NCBI RefSeq assembly: GCF_019203985.1 | Contig: NZ_JAGSPD010000004.1 | Span: 240,602 to 304,601 of the forward strand | Direction of reading: 5' to 3' | DNA length: 64,000 nucleotides | DNA from: Winogradskyella luteola | Lineage (GTDB): Bacteria; Bacteroidota; Bacteroidia; Flavobacteriales; Flavobacteriaceae | The notes under the pieces: model-generated | What the model was told of the DNA's origin: nothing | Seen by the model: only the letters and a program-made list of their open reading frames with translations | The model's database searches: none | Shown: positions 1 through 8,336 of the stretch, in pieces | How the letters are laid out: each line of letters opens with the position of its first letter | How positions within the stretch are numbered: position 1 is the stretch's first letter | Translations under genes and position numbers: made by a program

Positions 1-52
1 TTGGTTTAAGTGGTCAATACGTTGCGCAGAGCTTTTCACTTTAGGAACAAAC

Positions 53-787
53 TTAGCGCTTACCTTTAAACAAAAAAGTAATAGTGCCTATCTGTTCTTG
101 TCTATCAGAACGATTAAACTGAACATCTTTAGCGTATTCCATAGCCCGATCAATTAAACACTGGTCGCTAGAATTAGACGAACCATTAACCGAAGCATCA
201 GTTACTTTTCCTATACTATTGACCCAAATGTTAACTACAATTTTACCGCCATTTTCGCAAAGATATCTTGGAATATCATAATCTTCCATAATTCTACCTT
301 TAAGAGAATACGTAAGTGTACTTTTAGTTTTGGCATGTTCATCTGCAATTTTTTGGTTGTCCTTTCGCTTTTTTAGTTTTTCCTGTAGGCTTTTGTAGGA
401 TAGCGTTTCGTCAGAATTTAATGCATACGCATTACCATTAGCATAAGATTTATTCAAGCTTGTTTCTTCTTGTATTTCATTGGTTTTAGCTTCTTCCAAG
501 GCTTTTGTGGTACGTTCAAAATCATTGGCGCTAACGGTCTTAAAGTTGCGCATCATCTCTTTGTATTCTTGGTCTTCGTTAAATGCTTTATTGGTCGAGG
601 TAGCAGTTGGGTCTTCGATTTTTTCAAGTTCTTCTTCAGATACTTCAGGTTCTGGTTCAATCTCATAATAGCTTTCAGTGATGAGATCTCCTTGTTGCTT
701 TAGTTGGATACTGAACAAGGCAAGAACCACAGTTCCTGTAAGAAGAAATGTGACGATAGCTGCTTTGTATTTTTCAATTATATTCAA
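53..787 (-). CDS. TonB-like energy transducer family protein
   Basis: A 244-residue protein with one N-terminal membrane segment (about residues 8-26), a Glu/Asp-rich linker with predicted coiled-coil character, and a C-terminal domain (about 165-244) that resembles the TonB C-terminal fold, including GGKIVVNIWVNSIGKV and a closing TITFLFKGKR. TonB proteins pass the proton-motive force from the inner membrane to outer-membrane receptors. The linker here is acidic and lacks the classical Pro-Lys stretch, so this may be one of the many TonB-domain paralogues of Bacteroidota and need not be the main TonB. No ExbB or ExbD gene is next to it. The fold assignment is an inference from sequence pattern. 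Confidence 0.72.
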   Translation of the reverse strand: MNIIEKYKAAIVTFLLTGTVVLALFSIQLKQQGDLITESYYEIEPEPEVSEEELEKIEDPTATSTNKAFNEDQEYKEMMRNFKTVSANDFERTTKALEEAKTNEIQEETSLNKSYANGNAYALNSDETLSYKSLQEKLKKRKDNQKIADEHAKTKSTLTYSLKGRIMEDYDIPRYLCENGGKIVVNIWVNSIGKVTDASVNGSSNSSDQCLIDRAMEYAKDVQFNRSDRQEQIGTITFLFKGKR

Positions 788-869
788 GTTAAGATATATT
801 TTACAACACTAAAGATATACGAATATAACAATGAAAAAGATTAAATCGTACTCTTGAACCCGTGTTGAA

Positions 870-1592
870 TCATTGTTTAAGAGGAAGAGCTGTAATAAAA
901 TCATCAGGGGTCATAGCATCTTCAACCCTAAAATCACCAATGCGTGTACGGCGTAATTCCGATAAATGCGCACCAGAGTTTAGGGCTTTTCCAAAGTTGT
1001 GTGCTAAAGATCGAATATAGGTGCCTTTACTGCAAACTACTCTAAATTTTAATTCCACACCGTTTGTGCTAGGCAAAGCTGAGGTATTGATTTCGGTGAT
1101 TTCAAATAATTTGATTTCTACTGGACGTGACTTTATCTCTACGTTTTCGCCAGCACGGGCAAATTCATACAAACGCTTTCCATCCTTTTTAATGGCTGAA
1201 AAAACTGGAGGAAATTGCTCAATCTTGCCAATGAATTGTTTTGTGGTTTTATGAATGAAGTCTTCTGTAATGTGCTCAGTAGGAAATGTAGCATCAATTT
1301 CAGTTTCTAAATCATAGGATGGTGTTGTGCTTCCCAATACAAAAGTACCTGTATATTCTTTTTCCTGACCTTGAAAAGTGTTAATCTGTTTGGTCATTTT
1401 GCCTGTGCAAATCACTAATAATCCTGTGGCCAAAGGATCTAATGTACCAGCATGTCCGACTTTTATTTTTTTAATTGAAAAGGCTTGCCTAATGGCCCAA
1501 CGTAATTTGTTTACTGCCTGAAAGGATGTCCAAGTTAAGGGTTTGTCAATGAGCAGGACTTGCCCATTTTTAAAATCGTCTCCAGTTTTCAT
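870..1592 (-). CDS. truB: tRNA pseudouridine(55) synthase TruB
   Basis: A 240-residue enzyme, the usual length for short TruB proteins. It isomerises U55 in the T-loop of tRNAs to pseudouridine. The N-terminal motif LLIDKPLTWTS and the catalytic motif GHAGTLDPLATGLL with Asp52 are clear, followed by the later KEYTGTFVLG and CSKGTYIRSL motifs of the family. The start ATG overlaps the end of uppP by four bases, so the two are translationally coupled in a minus-strand operon with ftsX and two small membrane-protein genes, an arrangement common in Flavobacteriaceae. Confidence 0.97.
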   Translation of the reverse strand: MKTGDDFKNGQVLLIDKPLTWTSFQAVNKLRWAIRQAFSIKKIKVGHAGTLDPLATGLLVICTGKMTKQINTFQGQEKEYTGTFVLGSTTPSYDLETEIDATFPTEHITEDFIHKTTKQFIGKIEQFPPVFSAIKKDGKRLYEFARAGENVEIKSRPVEIKLFEITEINTSALPSTNGVELKFRVVCSKGTYIRSLAHNFGKALNSGAHLSELRRTRIGDFRVEDAMTPDDFITALPLKQ

Positions 1593-2398
1593 TTATAAAA
1601 AAGTGACCAGATTATAGCAATGACACCCACAATAATGCAATAGATCGCAAAGTAGGTGAGTTTACTTTGCTTAACGAGTTTAATCATCCAAGTGCAAGCA
1701 AACAAACCTGAAATAAAAGCTGCAATAAAACCAACGCTTAGATAGGTGAAGTTAGTACTCGTGTAATCTATTTCACCAGCTAAAATATCTTTGGCAATTT
1801 TACCAAAAATAAGTGGTATCACCATTAAAAACGAAAACCGAGCAGCTTTGATCTTATCGATTCCTAAAAGTACTGAAGTTGATATCGTGGCACCTGACCG
1901 TGATATACCAGGTAGCATCGCAACACCTTGTGCAACACCTATGATTAAAGCATCTTTTAAGCCTACTTTTTTATGTGTGCGTTTGGCTCTGTCTGCTAAG
2001 AATAATAAAATTGCTGTAACAATGAGCATACTACCTACCAATAAAATATTATTCCCAAAAAGTTCTTCAAAAACACGTTCGTATTTATAACCTATAATTA
2101 CCGCCGGAATCATGGAAACAATAATTTTTACAGAAAACTTAGCTTCTTCGGTCCACATTCTTGTAGAAATAGCTTTAAACAATCCGCTAAAAATCTCTAC
2201 GATGTCCTTTCTAAAGATAACTATAGTGCTCAGCGCAGTTGCAAAGTGTAGAATCACAGTGAATAGTAAGCTTTCTTTAGGCATGGCATTACTGCCTAAA
2301 ATAGCTTTGCCAAGTTCTAAATGACCGCTAGATGAAACAGGTAAAAACTCTGTAAGTCCTTGGACAATTCCTAAAATAACCGCGTCTAAAATTTCCAT
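1589..2398 (-). CDS. uppP: Undecaprenyl-diphosphatase UppP (BacA family)
   Basis: A 269-residue polytopic inner-membrane protein that dephosphorylates undecaprenyl pyrophosphate, recycling the lipid carrier for peptidoglycan and surface glycans and giving bacitracin tolerance. The family's two signatures are present: QGLTEFLPVSSSGHLEL near the N-terminus with the active-site Glu residues, and PGISRSGATIS near residue 165. Length matches the family. It lies between DUF3098 upstream (56-base gap) and truB downstream (four-base overlap). Confidence 0.97.
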   Translation of the reverse strand: MEILDAVILGIVQGLTEFLPVSSSGHLELGKAILGSNAMPKESLLFTVILHFATALSTIVIFRKDIVEIFSGLFKAISTRMWTEEAKFSVKIIVSMIPAVIIGYKYERVFEELFGNNILLVGSMLIVTAILLFLADRAKRTHKKVGLKDALIIGVAQGVAMLPGISRSGATISTSVLLGIDKIKAARFSFLMVIPLIFGKIAKDILAGEIDYTSTNFTYLSVGFIAAFISGLFACTWMIKLVKQSKLTYFAIYCIIVGVIAIIWSLFYK

Positions 2399-2454
2399 GA
2401 GGCAAAAATATCACTTAGTATAGTGATCTGCGGCAAATGTAAGTAAAAAGAATG

Positions 2455-2718
2455 TTATTTTTTTGAGCCTTTATCTGGATTTAAAAGAATGGCATAAACC
2501 TGAATCCCAAAGCCTATCAATACAAGTGTTGGTGCTAGCCTAATACGCCTCTTACTAAATATTGAAGGGTCAAATACATTAGGGTCCTCACTGCCTCCTC
2601 CTGCCATTAGTATAAAACCAATAACAATAAAAGCTAAACCAATAAACAACCATTTATAGTTTTTCTTTCCGAAGATAAATTCGGCCTTAGATGCTGCTTT
2701 ACGTTTTTGTTCTCCCAT
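2455..2718 (-). CDS. DUF3098 small membrane protein
   Basis: An 87-residue protein with two hydrophobic segments (about 23-41 and 64-80) separated by a short loop containing GGGSEDPNVFDPSIFSKRR. The layout and the context between ftsX and uppP match DUF3098, a Bacteroidota-only family. Its function is not known. The conserved linkage to ftsX and uppP suggests a role at the cell envelope or division site, but this is only contextual. The start ATG follows a lysine-rich cytoplasmic N-terminus. Confidence 0.85.
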   Translation of the reverse strand: MGEQKRKAASKAEFIFGKKNYKWLFIGLAFIVIGFILMAGGGSEDPNVFDPSIFSKRRIRLAPTLVLIGFGIQVYAILLNPDKGSKK

Positions 2719-2745
2719 AATATTTCCTGTATAGGCAGGAATCTT

Positions 2746-3108
2746 TTAGTTAGTACTAAATTCAGTATAAAGAATTTGGTCTTCAAGAGCCAATTGTGCA
2801 ATGTGCTTTGAAGTTCCAAAAAGCAATTTTGGTAAATGCAAAGTAACAGTTTTATTTAAAACTTTTGCGTTAAGAGAATCTAAATTTAAGCCCGACTCAA
2901 TTCCTCTATTGATATAATAGGTATTTCCCATACCAGTTTTAAATTGAATATCAAATGTTGGGCCTGCAATAAGCGTGTCAATTTTTGCAGTTACAATTTC
3001 ACATTCATGGGGCTCTGGTTTATAAATTACACATGACTTAAAAAAGAAGAATGGTACTAAAATCAAAACCAAAATAATAAGAATAGCATTTTTAACAGGT
3101 TTTTGCAT
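2746..3108 (-). CDS. Membrane-anchored protein of unknown function
   Basis: A 120-residue protein with an N-terminal membrane segment (about 8-24, ILIILVLILVPFFFF) followed by a single Cys in KSCVIY, and a roughly 90-residue soluble part likely rich in beta strands. The Cys sits just after the hydrophobic stretch but the context is not a clean lipobox, so I call it an anchored protein and not a lipoprotein. It lies between ftsX and DUF3098 on the same strand and is probably co-transcribed. I do not recognise the family. Confidence 0.7.
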   Translation of the reverse strand: MQKPVKNAILIILVLILVPFFFFKSCVIYKPEPHECEIVTAKIDTLIAGPTFDIQFKTGMGNTYYINRGIESGLNLDSLNAKVLNKTVTLHLPKLLFGTSKHIAQLALEDQILYTEFSTN

Positions 3109-3165
3109 GCTTGGCGGTTTTGAATACTAACGAAATTTATAAGAATATATTTTTAACCCAAGACC

Positions 3166-4044
3166 CTAATAGTACAACTGATCTGTTTTCAAATTCAAGA
3201 AACGTTGCGTCGCAATAAAGGTACTGATCCAAGTAATCACAATGCCCAAGAAAAAGATGCCAACAAACAGTACAATAATCATTACCGTGTTTCTAAGTAA
3301 TTCTAACTCTGGGAAGGTAAGATCTAAATAATAGAGTACAATTGACATACCTATTAAGGCTACAATTGCACCAATGATACCAAGTTGAACACTTTTCCAA
3401 ACAAATGGCTTTCGAATAAAACTTTTGGTAGCACCAACCATTTGCATGGTTTTTATGATAAATCGTTTGGAATATACAGCTAATCTAATTGAGCTATTGA
3501 TTAAGAGTACAGCAATCAAAGTAAACAATCCACTAATAATCAACACCCAAAGTGTAATTTTTTTTACGTTGTCATTCATTAATTCAACCAAGTCATTATC
3601 ATAACGTATTTCTTCAATAAATGCCTTATTAGAGAGATTATCTGTAATTTCGGTAAGCTGTTCTGTAGTGACGTAATCGGCTTTTAAGTAAACATCAATA
3701 GAGTTTTTTAATGGATTGTAACCCACAAAATCCATAAAGTCCTCACCGGTTTCTGCTTTCATAAATTCAGCCGCTTCCTCTTTAGAGACATATTTCGCTT
3801 CCTTAGTGTAATCTGCCATCGCCAAACTCTTTTTAAGCTGATTGACCTCAACCTCTTTAGCCGTATCGTTTAAGTAAATGGTCATTACCACTTGTTCTTT
3901 AAAGTGATCGGCTACTTTTTTAGAGTTAATGACCAATAAACCTAAGCAACCCAAAAGGAACAGGACCAAAGCGATACTAATTACAACTGAAATGTAAGAA
4001 GATATCAACTTACGCTTTTGGTATTTGTCAAACGATGATGCCAT
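3166..4044 (-). CDS. ftsX: Cell division protein FtsX (permease-like)
   Basis: A 292-residue membrane protein with the FtsX layout: one N-terminal membrane helix (about 16-40), a periplasmic domain of about 130 residues, and three C-terminal helices (about 165-187, 215-236, 255-278). FtsX works with the ATPase FtsE and links the divisome to peptidoglycan hydrolases outside the membrane. No ftsE is adjacent, which is usual in Flavobacteriia. It is the first gene of the minus-strand operon to truB and is divergent from leuS. Confidence 0.95.
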   Translation of the reverse strand: MASSFDKYQKRKLISSYISVVISIALVLFLLGCLGLLVINSKKVADHFKEQVVMTIYLNDTAKEVEVNQLKKSLAMADYTKEAKYVSKEEAAEFMKAETGEDFMDFVGYNPLKNSIDVYLKADYVTTEQLTEITDNLSNKAFIEEIRYDNDLVELMNDNVKKITLWVLIISGLFTLIAVLLINSSIRLAVYSKRFIIKTMQMVGATKSFIRKPFVWKSVQLGIIGAIVALIGMSIVLYYLDLTFPELELLRNTVMIIVLFVGIFFLGIVITWISTFIATQRFLNLKTDQLYY

Positions 4045-4133
4045 ATATAACAGATTAATGCTGTAAAAATAAAAAAGAAATTGCTTAACTAGAACAATAC
4101 AACGTTTAGTTTTTTATTGTGTTGTAATACTAC

Positions 4134-4141
4134 TAAATTTG
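4134..4141 (+). promoter_or_regulatory. Bacteroidota -7 promoter box for leuS
   Basis: TAAATTTG fits the Bacteroidota -7 consensus TAnnTTTG and lies 26 bases before the chosen leuS start codon. I do not see a convincing -33 TTTG at the usual spacing. Confidence 0.5.
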
Positions 4142-4167
4142 CAGCTTATTTCAAGGTAAATTCGAAG

Positions 4168-7100
4168 ATGAGATACAACTTTAACGACATAGAAAAAAAG
4201 TGGCAAGACAAATGGGCACAAAATGAAACTTTTAAGGCTTCTAATAAAAGTGATAAACCAAAATATTATGTTTTGGATATGTTTCCTTACCCAAGTGGTG
4301 CTGGTCTTCATGTTGGACATCCGTTGGGTTACATTGCGAGTGATATCTATGCGCGTTACAAACGCCACAAAGGTTTTAATGTGTTGCATCCTCAAGGCTA
4401 TGATAGTTTTGGATTGCCAGCAGAGCAATATGCCATACAGACAGGTCAACATCCTGCGGTAACGACAGAAGCAAATATAAAAACCTATCGCCGTCAGTTA
4501 GATCAAATCGGGTTTTCGTTCGATTGGAGTAGAGAAGTACGTACCTCAAATCCTGAATATTATAAATGGACACAATGGATTTTTATTCAATTGTTTGAAT
4601 CGTATTACTGCAAGGATTCTGATATGGCAAGACCTGTTTCAGAGTTGGTTGAAGTGTTTAAGACTGAAGGAAATACAAGAATTAATGCCGCTTGTGATGA
4701 TGATGTTGAATTATTTACTGCTGAAGATTGGAATGCGTACACATCAGAACAACAACAGGAAATTCTTTTAAAATATAGATTAACCTATTTAGCTGAAACT
4801 GAAGTGAACTGGTGTCCTGCATTAGGAACCGTTTTAGCCAATGACGAAATTGTAAATGGTGTGTCTGAACGTGGTGGCCATCCAGTAATTCGTAAAAAAA
4901 TGACCCAATGGAGTATGCGAATTTCTGCCTATGCAGAACGTTTGCTTCAAGGTTTAGATACTATTGATTGGACTGATGCTCTTAAGGATATTCAAAAGAA
5001 CTGGATAGGGAAGTCCGTTGGTGCTTCGGTGACCTTTAATGTCATTCCGACAGAGCAAAGCGATGAGGAATCTCATACTATTTCCGTTTTCACAACACGC
5101 CCTGATACGATATTCGGTGTGTCATTCATGACCCTTGCACCAGAACACGAGCTCGTAGCTAAAATCACAACACCAGAACAAAAAGCTGAGGTTGATGCTT
5201 ATACCGAAGCTACAGCAAAACGTAGTGAACGCGATCGTATGGCAGATGTTAAAACCATTTCTGGAGTATTTACAGGAGCCTATGCCGAACATCCGTTTAC
5301 AAAAGAACCCATTCCCATTTGGATTGGTGATTATGTATTGGCAAGCTACGGGACAGGTGCGGTAATGGCTGTACCATGTGGTGATCAGCGCGATTATGGT
5401 TTTGCAAAGCATTTTAATATTCCGATTCCAAATATATTTGATGGCGTAGATATTTCTGAAGAAGCTTTCGACTCTAAAGACAATGTAAAGATTGCCAACA
5501 GTGATTTCCTCAACGGATTTAATTATAAAAAAGCCACGAAACGTGCCATTTACGAGTTAGAGCAAATCGGACAAGGTGAAGGGAAAACCAATTACCGTTT
5601 ACGTGATGCTGTGTTTTCAAGGCAACGGTATTGGGGTGAACCATTTCCAGTATATTATGTCAATGGTATGCCACAAATGATAGATGCAGAACATTTGCCG
5701 TTAACACTACCTGAAGTAGAAAAGTATTTACCAACAGAAGAAGGTGAGCCGCCTCTAGGTAGAGCGGATGTTTGGGCTTGGGATACAAAGAATAATAAAG
5801 TAGTTTCTAATGAGGTGCTTCGACAAGCTCAGCATGATCAAACGAATGATAATGTCATTCCGACAGAGCGCAGCGACGAGGAATCTCATAACGGAGTCTA
5901 CCCTTTAGAACTCAACACCATGCCAGGTTGGGCAGGCAGTTCTTGGTATTTCTTCCGTTATATGGAAGAACAAGCTAAACGAGATGAAGCTTTTGCTACT
6001 GAAGACGCACTTAAGTATTGGGAAAATGTAGATTTATATATTGGAGGTAGCGAGCATGCGACAGGGCATTTGTTATATTCACGCTTCTGGGTAAAGTTTT
6101 TATATGATCGCGGCTTTGTTGGTATAGATGAACCTTTTAAAAAGCTGATTAACCAAGGGATGATTTTGGGGACGAGTGCTTTCATTTATAAAATAGAACC
6201 AATCATTACCTATTACGGGGAAAATGTTAATAGAGGAAAACCACTTGAGGAAATCTCTGATGAGTTATGTGTTGGGGATTATTTTATCTCAAAATCTTTT
6301 ATTGATAAGGAAGAGACATACCCTTTATATGGTGAAGTGCAATTTCATAATGAAGAACTACAATTAAGATTTAAAGAAATTTTCTTACAAAGGTTTAAAG
6401 GATTCACCTTTTCAGATGGAAATGATTATGCACAGAGATTTATAGATAATATTGAAAAATTTGAAGTTGATGGAATTTTTGCTTGTAAAAGACAGGTTGA
6501 TATTTCACTGCTTGAAGGCTCATCTGACTATCTAGATATTGATGCAATTAAACAAGACACAAGATATTCTGATTGGAAAGATGCTGAATTTATAAAGGAA
6601 GATGACAAGTTTTTGACATTGAGAGAGCCAGAAAAAATGTCCAAATCCAAATACAATGTCGTCAATCCAGATGATATTGTAGAACAATACGGTGCAGACA
6701 GCCTAAGGCTCTACGAAATGTTTTTAGGGCCATTAGAGCAATACAAGCCTTGGAATACCGCTGGTATTACCGGTGTACATGGCTTCCTAAAAAAATTATG
6801 GAAGTTATTCCACCAAGGAGAAAATGGTGAGTTCTACGTAAACCCTTCCCCTCTGGGGAAGTCGGAAGGGGCTGAGAGTTTAAAAACACTTCATAAAACC
6901 ATTAAGAAAGTAGAAGAAGATATTGAGAATTTCTCGTTCAATACATCGGTGTCTACGTTTATGATTGCCGTAAACGAGTTAACAGCACAGAAGTGTACGA
7001 GCAAAGACATCTTACAACCATTATTGGTTTTAATTTCACCTTATGCACCGCATATTGCAGAGGAGTTATGGGAAAAGCTTGGGCACTCAGAATCTATTTC

Positions 7101-7332
7101 TACAGCACCGTTTCCAAAATTTGAAGCAAGTCATTTGGTGGAGAGTTCTAAGAACTATCCAATTTCATTTAATGGTAAAATGCGCTTTACTATGGAATTA
7201 CCGTTAGATATGGACAAAGATGAAATAGAAAAAACAGTTTTAGCAAACGAAAAAACTCAAGAACAATTACAAGGACGTACACCTAAAAAGGTTATTGTGG
7301 TGCCGGGTAAAATTGTAAATATTGTTGGATAA
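4168..7332 (+). CDS. leuS: Leucyl-tRNA synthetase with in-frame repeat insertions
   Basis: Class I aminoacyl-tRNA synthetase charging tRNA-Leu. I chose the ATG at 4168 (MRYNFNDIEKKWQDKW) over a non-homologous upstream extension. The HIGH motif (HVGH, from residue 48) in PSGAGLHVGHPLGY and KMSKS at 823-827 are intact, and editing-domain motifs (TTRPDTIFG, GTGAVMAVP) are present. At 1,054 residues it is about 100 longer than typical family members. Part of the excess comes from short repeat-derived peptides: VIPTEQSDEESH at 292-303, VLRQAQHD at 550-557, VIPTERSDEESH at 563-574, and PSPLGKSEGA at 893-902. The segment between GTSAF (668) and KMSKS is also about twice the usual length. The reading frame is open throughout and no second leuS is seen, so it is probably functional. 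Confidence 0.97.
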   Translation: MRYNFNDIEKKWQDKWAQNETFKASNKSDKPKYYVLDMFPYPSGAGLHVGHPLGYIASDIYARYKRHKGFNVLHPQGYDSFGLPAEQYAIQTGQHPAVTTEANIKTYRRQLDQIGFSFDWSREVRTSNPEYYKWTQWIFIQLFESYYCKDSDMARPVSELVEVFKTEGNTRINAACDDDVELFTAEDWNAYTSEQQQEILLKYRLTYLAETEVNWCPALGTVLANDEIVNGVSERGGHPVIRKKMTQWSMRISAYAERLLQGLDTIDWTDALKDIQKNWIGKSVGASVTFNVIPTEQSDEESHTISVFTTRPDTIFGVSFMTLAPEHELVAKITTPEQKAEVDAYTEATAKRSERDRMADVKTISGVFTGAYAEHPFTKEPIPIWIGDYVLASYGTGAVMAVPCGDQRDYGFAKHFNIPIPNIFDGVDISEEAFDSKDNVKIANSDFLNGFNYKKATKRAIYELEQIGQGEGKTNYRLRDAVFSRQRYWGEPFPVYYVNGMPQMIDAEHLPLTLPEVEKYLPTEEGEPPLGRADVWAWDTKNNKVVSNEVLRQAQHDQTNDNVIPTERSDEESHNGVYPLELNTMPGWAGSSWYFFRYMEEQAKRDEAFATEDALKYWENVDLYIGGSEHATGHLLYSRFWVKFLYDRGFVGIDEPFKKLINQGMILGTSAFIYKIEPIITYYGENVNRGKPLEEISDELCVGDYFISKSFIDKEETYPLYGEVQFHNEELQLRFKEIFLQRFKGFTFSDGNDYAQRFIDNIEKFEVDGIFACKRQVDISLLEGSSDYLDIDAIKQDTRYSDWKDAEFIKEDDKFLTLREPEKMSKSKYNVVNPDDIVEQYGADSLRLYEMFLGPLEQYKPWNTAGITGVHGFLKKLWKLFHQGENGEFYVNPSPLGKSEGAESLKTLHKTIKKVEEDIENFSFNTSVSTFMIAVNELTAQKCTSKDILQPLLVLISPYAPHIAEELWEKLGHSESISTAPFPKFEASHLVESSKNYPISFNGKMRFTMELPLDMDKDEIEKTVLANEKTQEQLQGRTPKKVIVVPGKIVNIVG
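5041..5076 (+). repeat. Interspersed repeat, family A, copy 1 (inside leuS)
   Basis: A 36-base unit beginning gtcattccgacagagc and ending gaggaatctcat. It matches the copy at 5854 at 33 of 36 positions. It is read in frame as VIPTEQSDEESH within the editing region of LeuS. The same unit is common between genes in Flavobacteriaceae. Confidence 0.85.
5818..5889 (+). repeat. Composite repeat: cttcgacaagctcagcatga unit plus family A copy 2
   Basis: The segment joins a cttcgacaagctcagcatga unit (5818-5837) to a second family A unit (5854-5889), separated by 16 bases. Both are normally intergenic repeats. Here both are translated in frame inside LeuS, giving RQAQHD and VIPTERSDEESH. Confidence 0.8.
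6843..6873 (+). repeat. Palindromic repeat (cccttcccctctggggaag type) inside leuS
   Basis: A partly palindromic unit starting cccttcccctctggggaag and continuing gtcggaaggggct. This class is usually intergenic in Flavobacteriaceae. Here it adds PSPLGKSEGA in frame after the KMSKS-containing region of LeuS. Confidence 0.65.
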
Positions 7333-7352
7333 CACTTATAACAAGTCAAATT

Positions 7353-7745
7353 ATGAAGAAATTAGTTCTGATTATCACTTTTATGGCATTAATGCTTTCC
7401 TGTTCGAGTGATGATGATAGTAATACAGATAACATTGTTGGGCAATGGCAAATGATAGAACGTTACGAATCTGATGTTGAAGTCGAAGTAGGATGTTCTC
7501 AATATTATTATTCAGAATTTAAAAGTAATAATCAACTTTCAGCAGACTATATTGATTTTGATAATACACCTGCAGAATGTACAACAGTTACATTTGAAAT
7601 ATTGCTTTGGAGAAAATCTGGTAATGACTATGAAATATACGTTAATCCAGATGAAATTATATCGGTAGCTTATTTTGATGGAGATAACTTGGTGATTGAA
7701 TCAAATATGCTAAATAGGAGAAGCGTGTATCAAAAACTACAATAA
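7353..7745 (+). CDS. Small lipoprotein, lipocalin-like
   Basis: A 130-residue protein with a lipoprotein signal peptide (hydrophobic core LVLIITFMALML, lipobox Cys at about residue 17 in MLSCSSDDD). The mature part begins with an Asp-rich linker and then NIVGQWQMIERY, which resembles the start of lipocalin-like domains in Bacteroidota lipoproteins. It has two further Cys residues that could form a disulphide. It starts 20 bases after leuS and may be co-transcribed with it. Function is unknown. Confidence 0.72.
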   Translation: MKKLVLIITFMALMLSCSSDDDSNTDNIVGQWQMIERYESDVEVEVGCSQYYYSEFKSNNQLSADYIDFDNTPAECTTVTFEILLWRKSGNDYEIYVNPDEIISVAYFDGDNLVIESNMLNRRSVYQKLQ

Positions 7746-7750
7746 CTGAT

Positions 7751-8107
7751 ATGATAAAGCTAAAAAGAAATGATAAAATAGGATTGTTTTTCTTTGTAGC
7801 TTTTGTTATTAGTTCATCTTTAATTTGGTTATTTGAAGAACGTTTTACCAAGGAGCAATGGAGAACTAATCCATCTCAACGTTATCAAATGGTAGACGAC
7901 CTTATTGAGTCTCAAATCCTCATTGGCAAAACTAAAGGTAAAGTTATTTTATTATTGGGAGAACCGTATTCAAGCTCAACAATCGAAAAGGATATCTTTA
8001 TATATAGACTTGGAGATCAACCAAGTTTTTTTAAATCGAGGAGAGAACATTTACTTATAATTTTTGTCAATCAAAAGGTAGATAAAGTGACTTTGGCTTT
8101 AGAGTGA
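7751..8107 (+). CDS. Membrane-anchored protein with SmpA/BamE-like segment
   Basis: A 118-residue protein with an N-terminal membrane segment (about 10-27) and a short soluble domain. The segment GKTKGKVILLLGEPYSS followed by a strand ending in IYRLG resembles the helix-loop-strand pattern of the SmpA/OmlA (BamE) fold, but the similarity is short and I hold it weakly. It starts five bases after the preceding lipoprotein gene, so the two are probably an operon. Confidence 0.65.
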   Translation: MIKLKRNDKIGLFFFVAFVISSSLIWLFEERFTKEQWRTNPSQRYQMVDDLIESQILIGKTKGKVILLLGEPYSSSTIEKDIFIYRLGDQPSFFKSRREHLLIIFVNQKVDKVTLALE

Positions 8108-8336
8108 CTTAACATTAAATTCAATACTTCTGAAATCTCATTTTCACTTCATCGAAAGTTTGCTTCATTCATCTATTGTCGTATTTATTTGAAAATGAGG
8201 TGTATATTATAAATTCTTCAAAATGAAGCCTTCAAAATAATAATTCCGTAAAAATACCTTCAAATGACACTTCAAATTTGGATAGATGGATATTTTAATG
8301 GTATTTCATACTGCTATTAATCACAAAAACTATCAA

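Noticed and set aside
470..703. Plus-strand frames opposite the TonB-like gene
   Set aside because: Low-complexity translation, antisense to a coherent protein; a shadow only.
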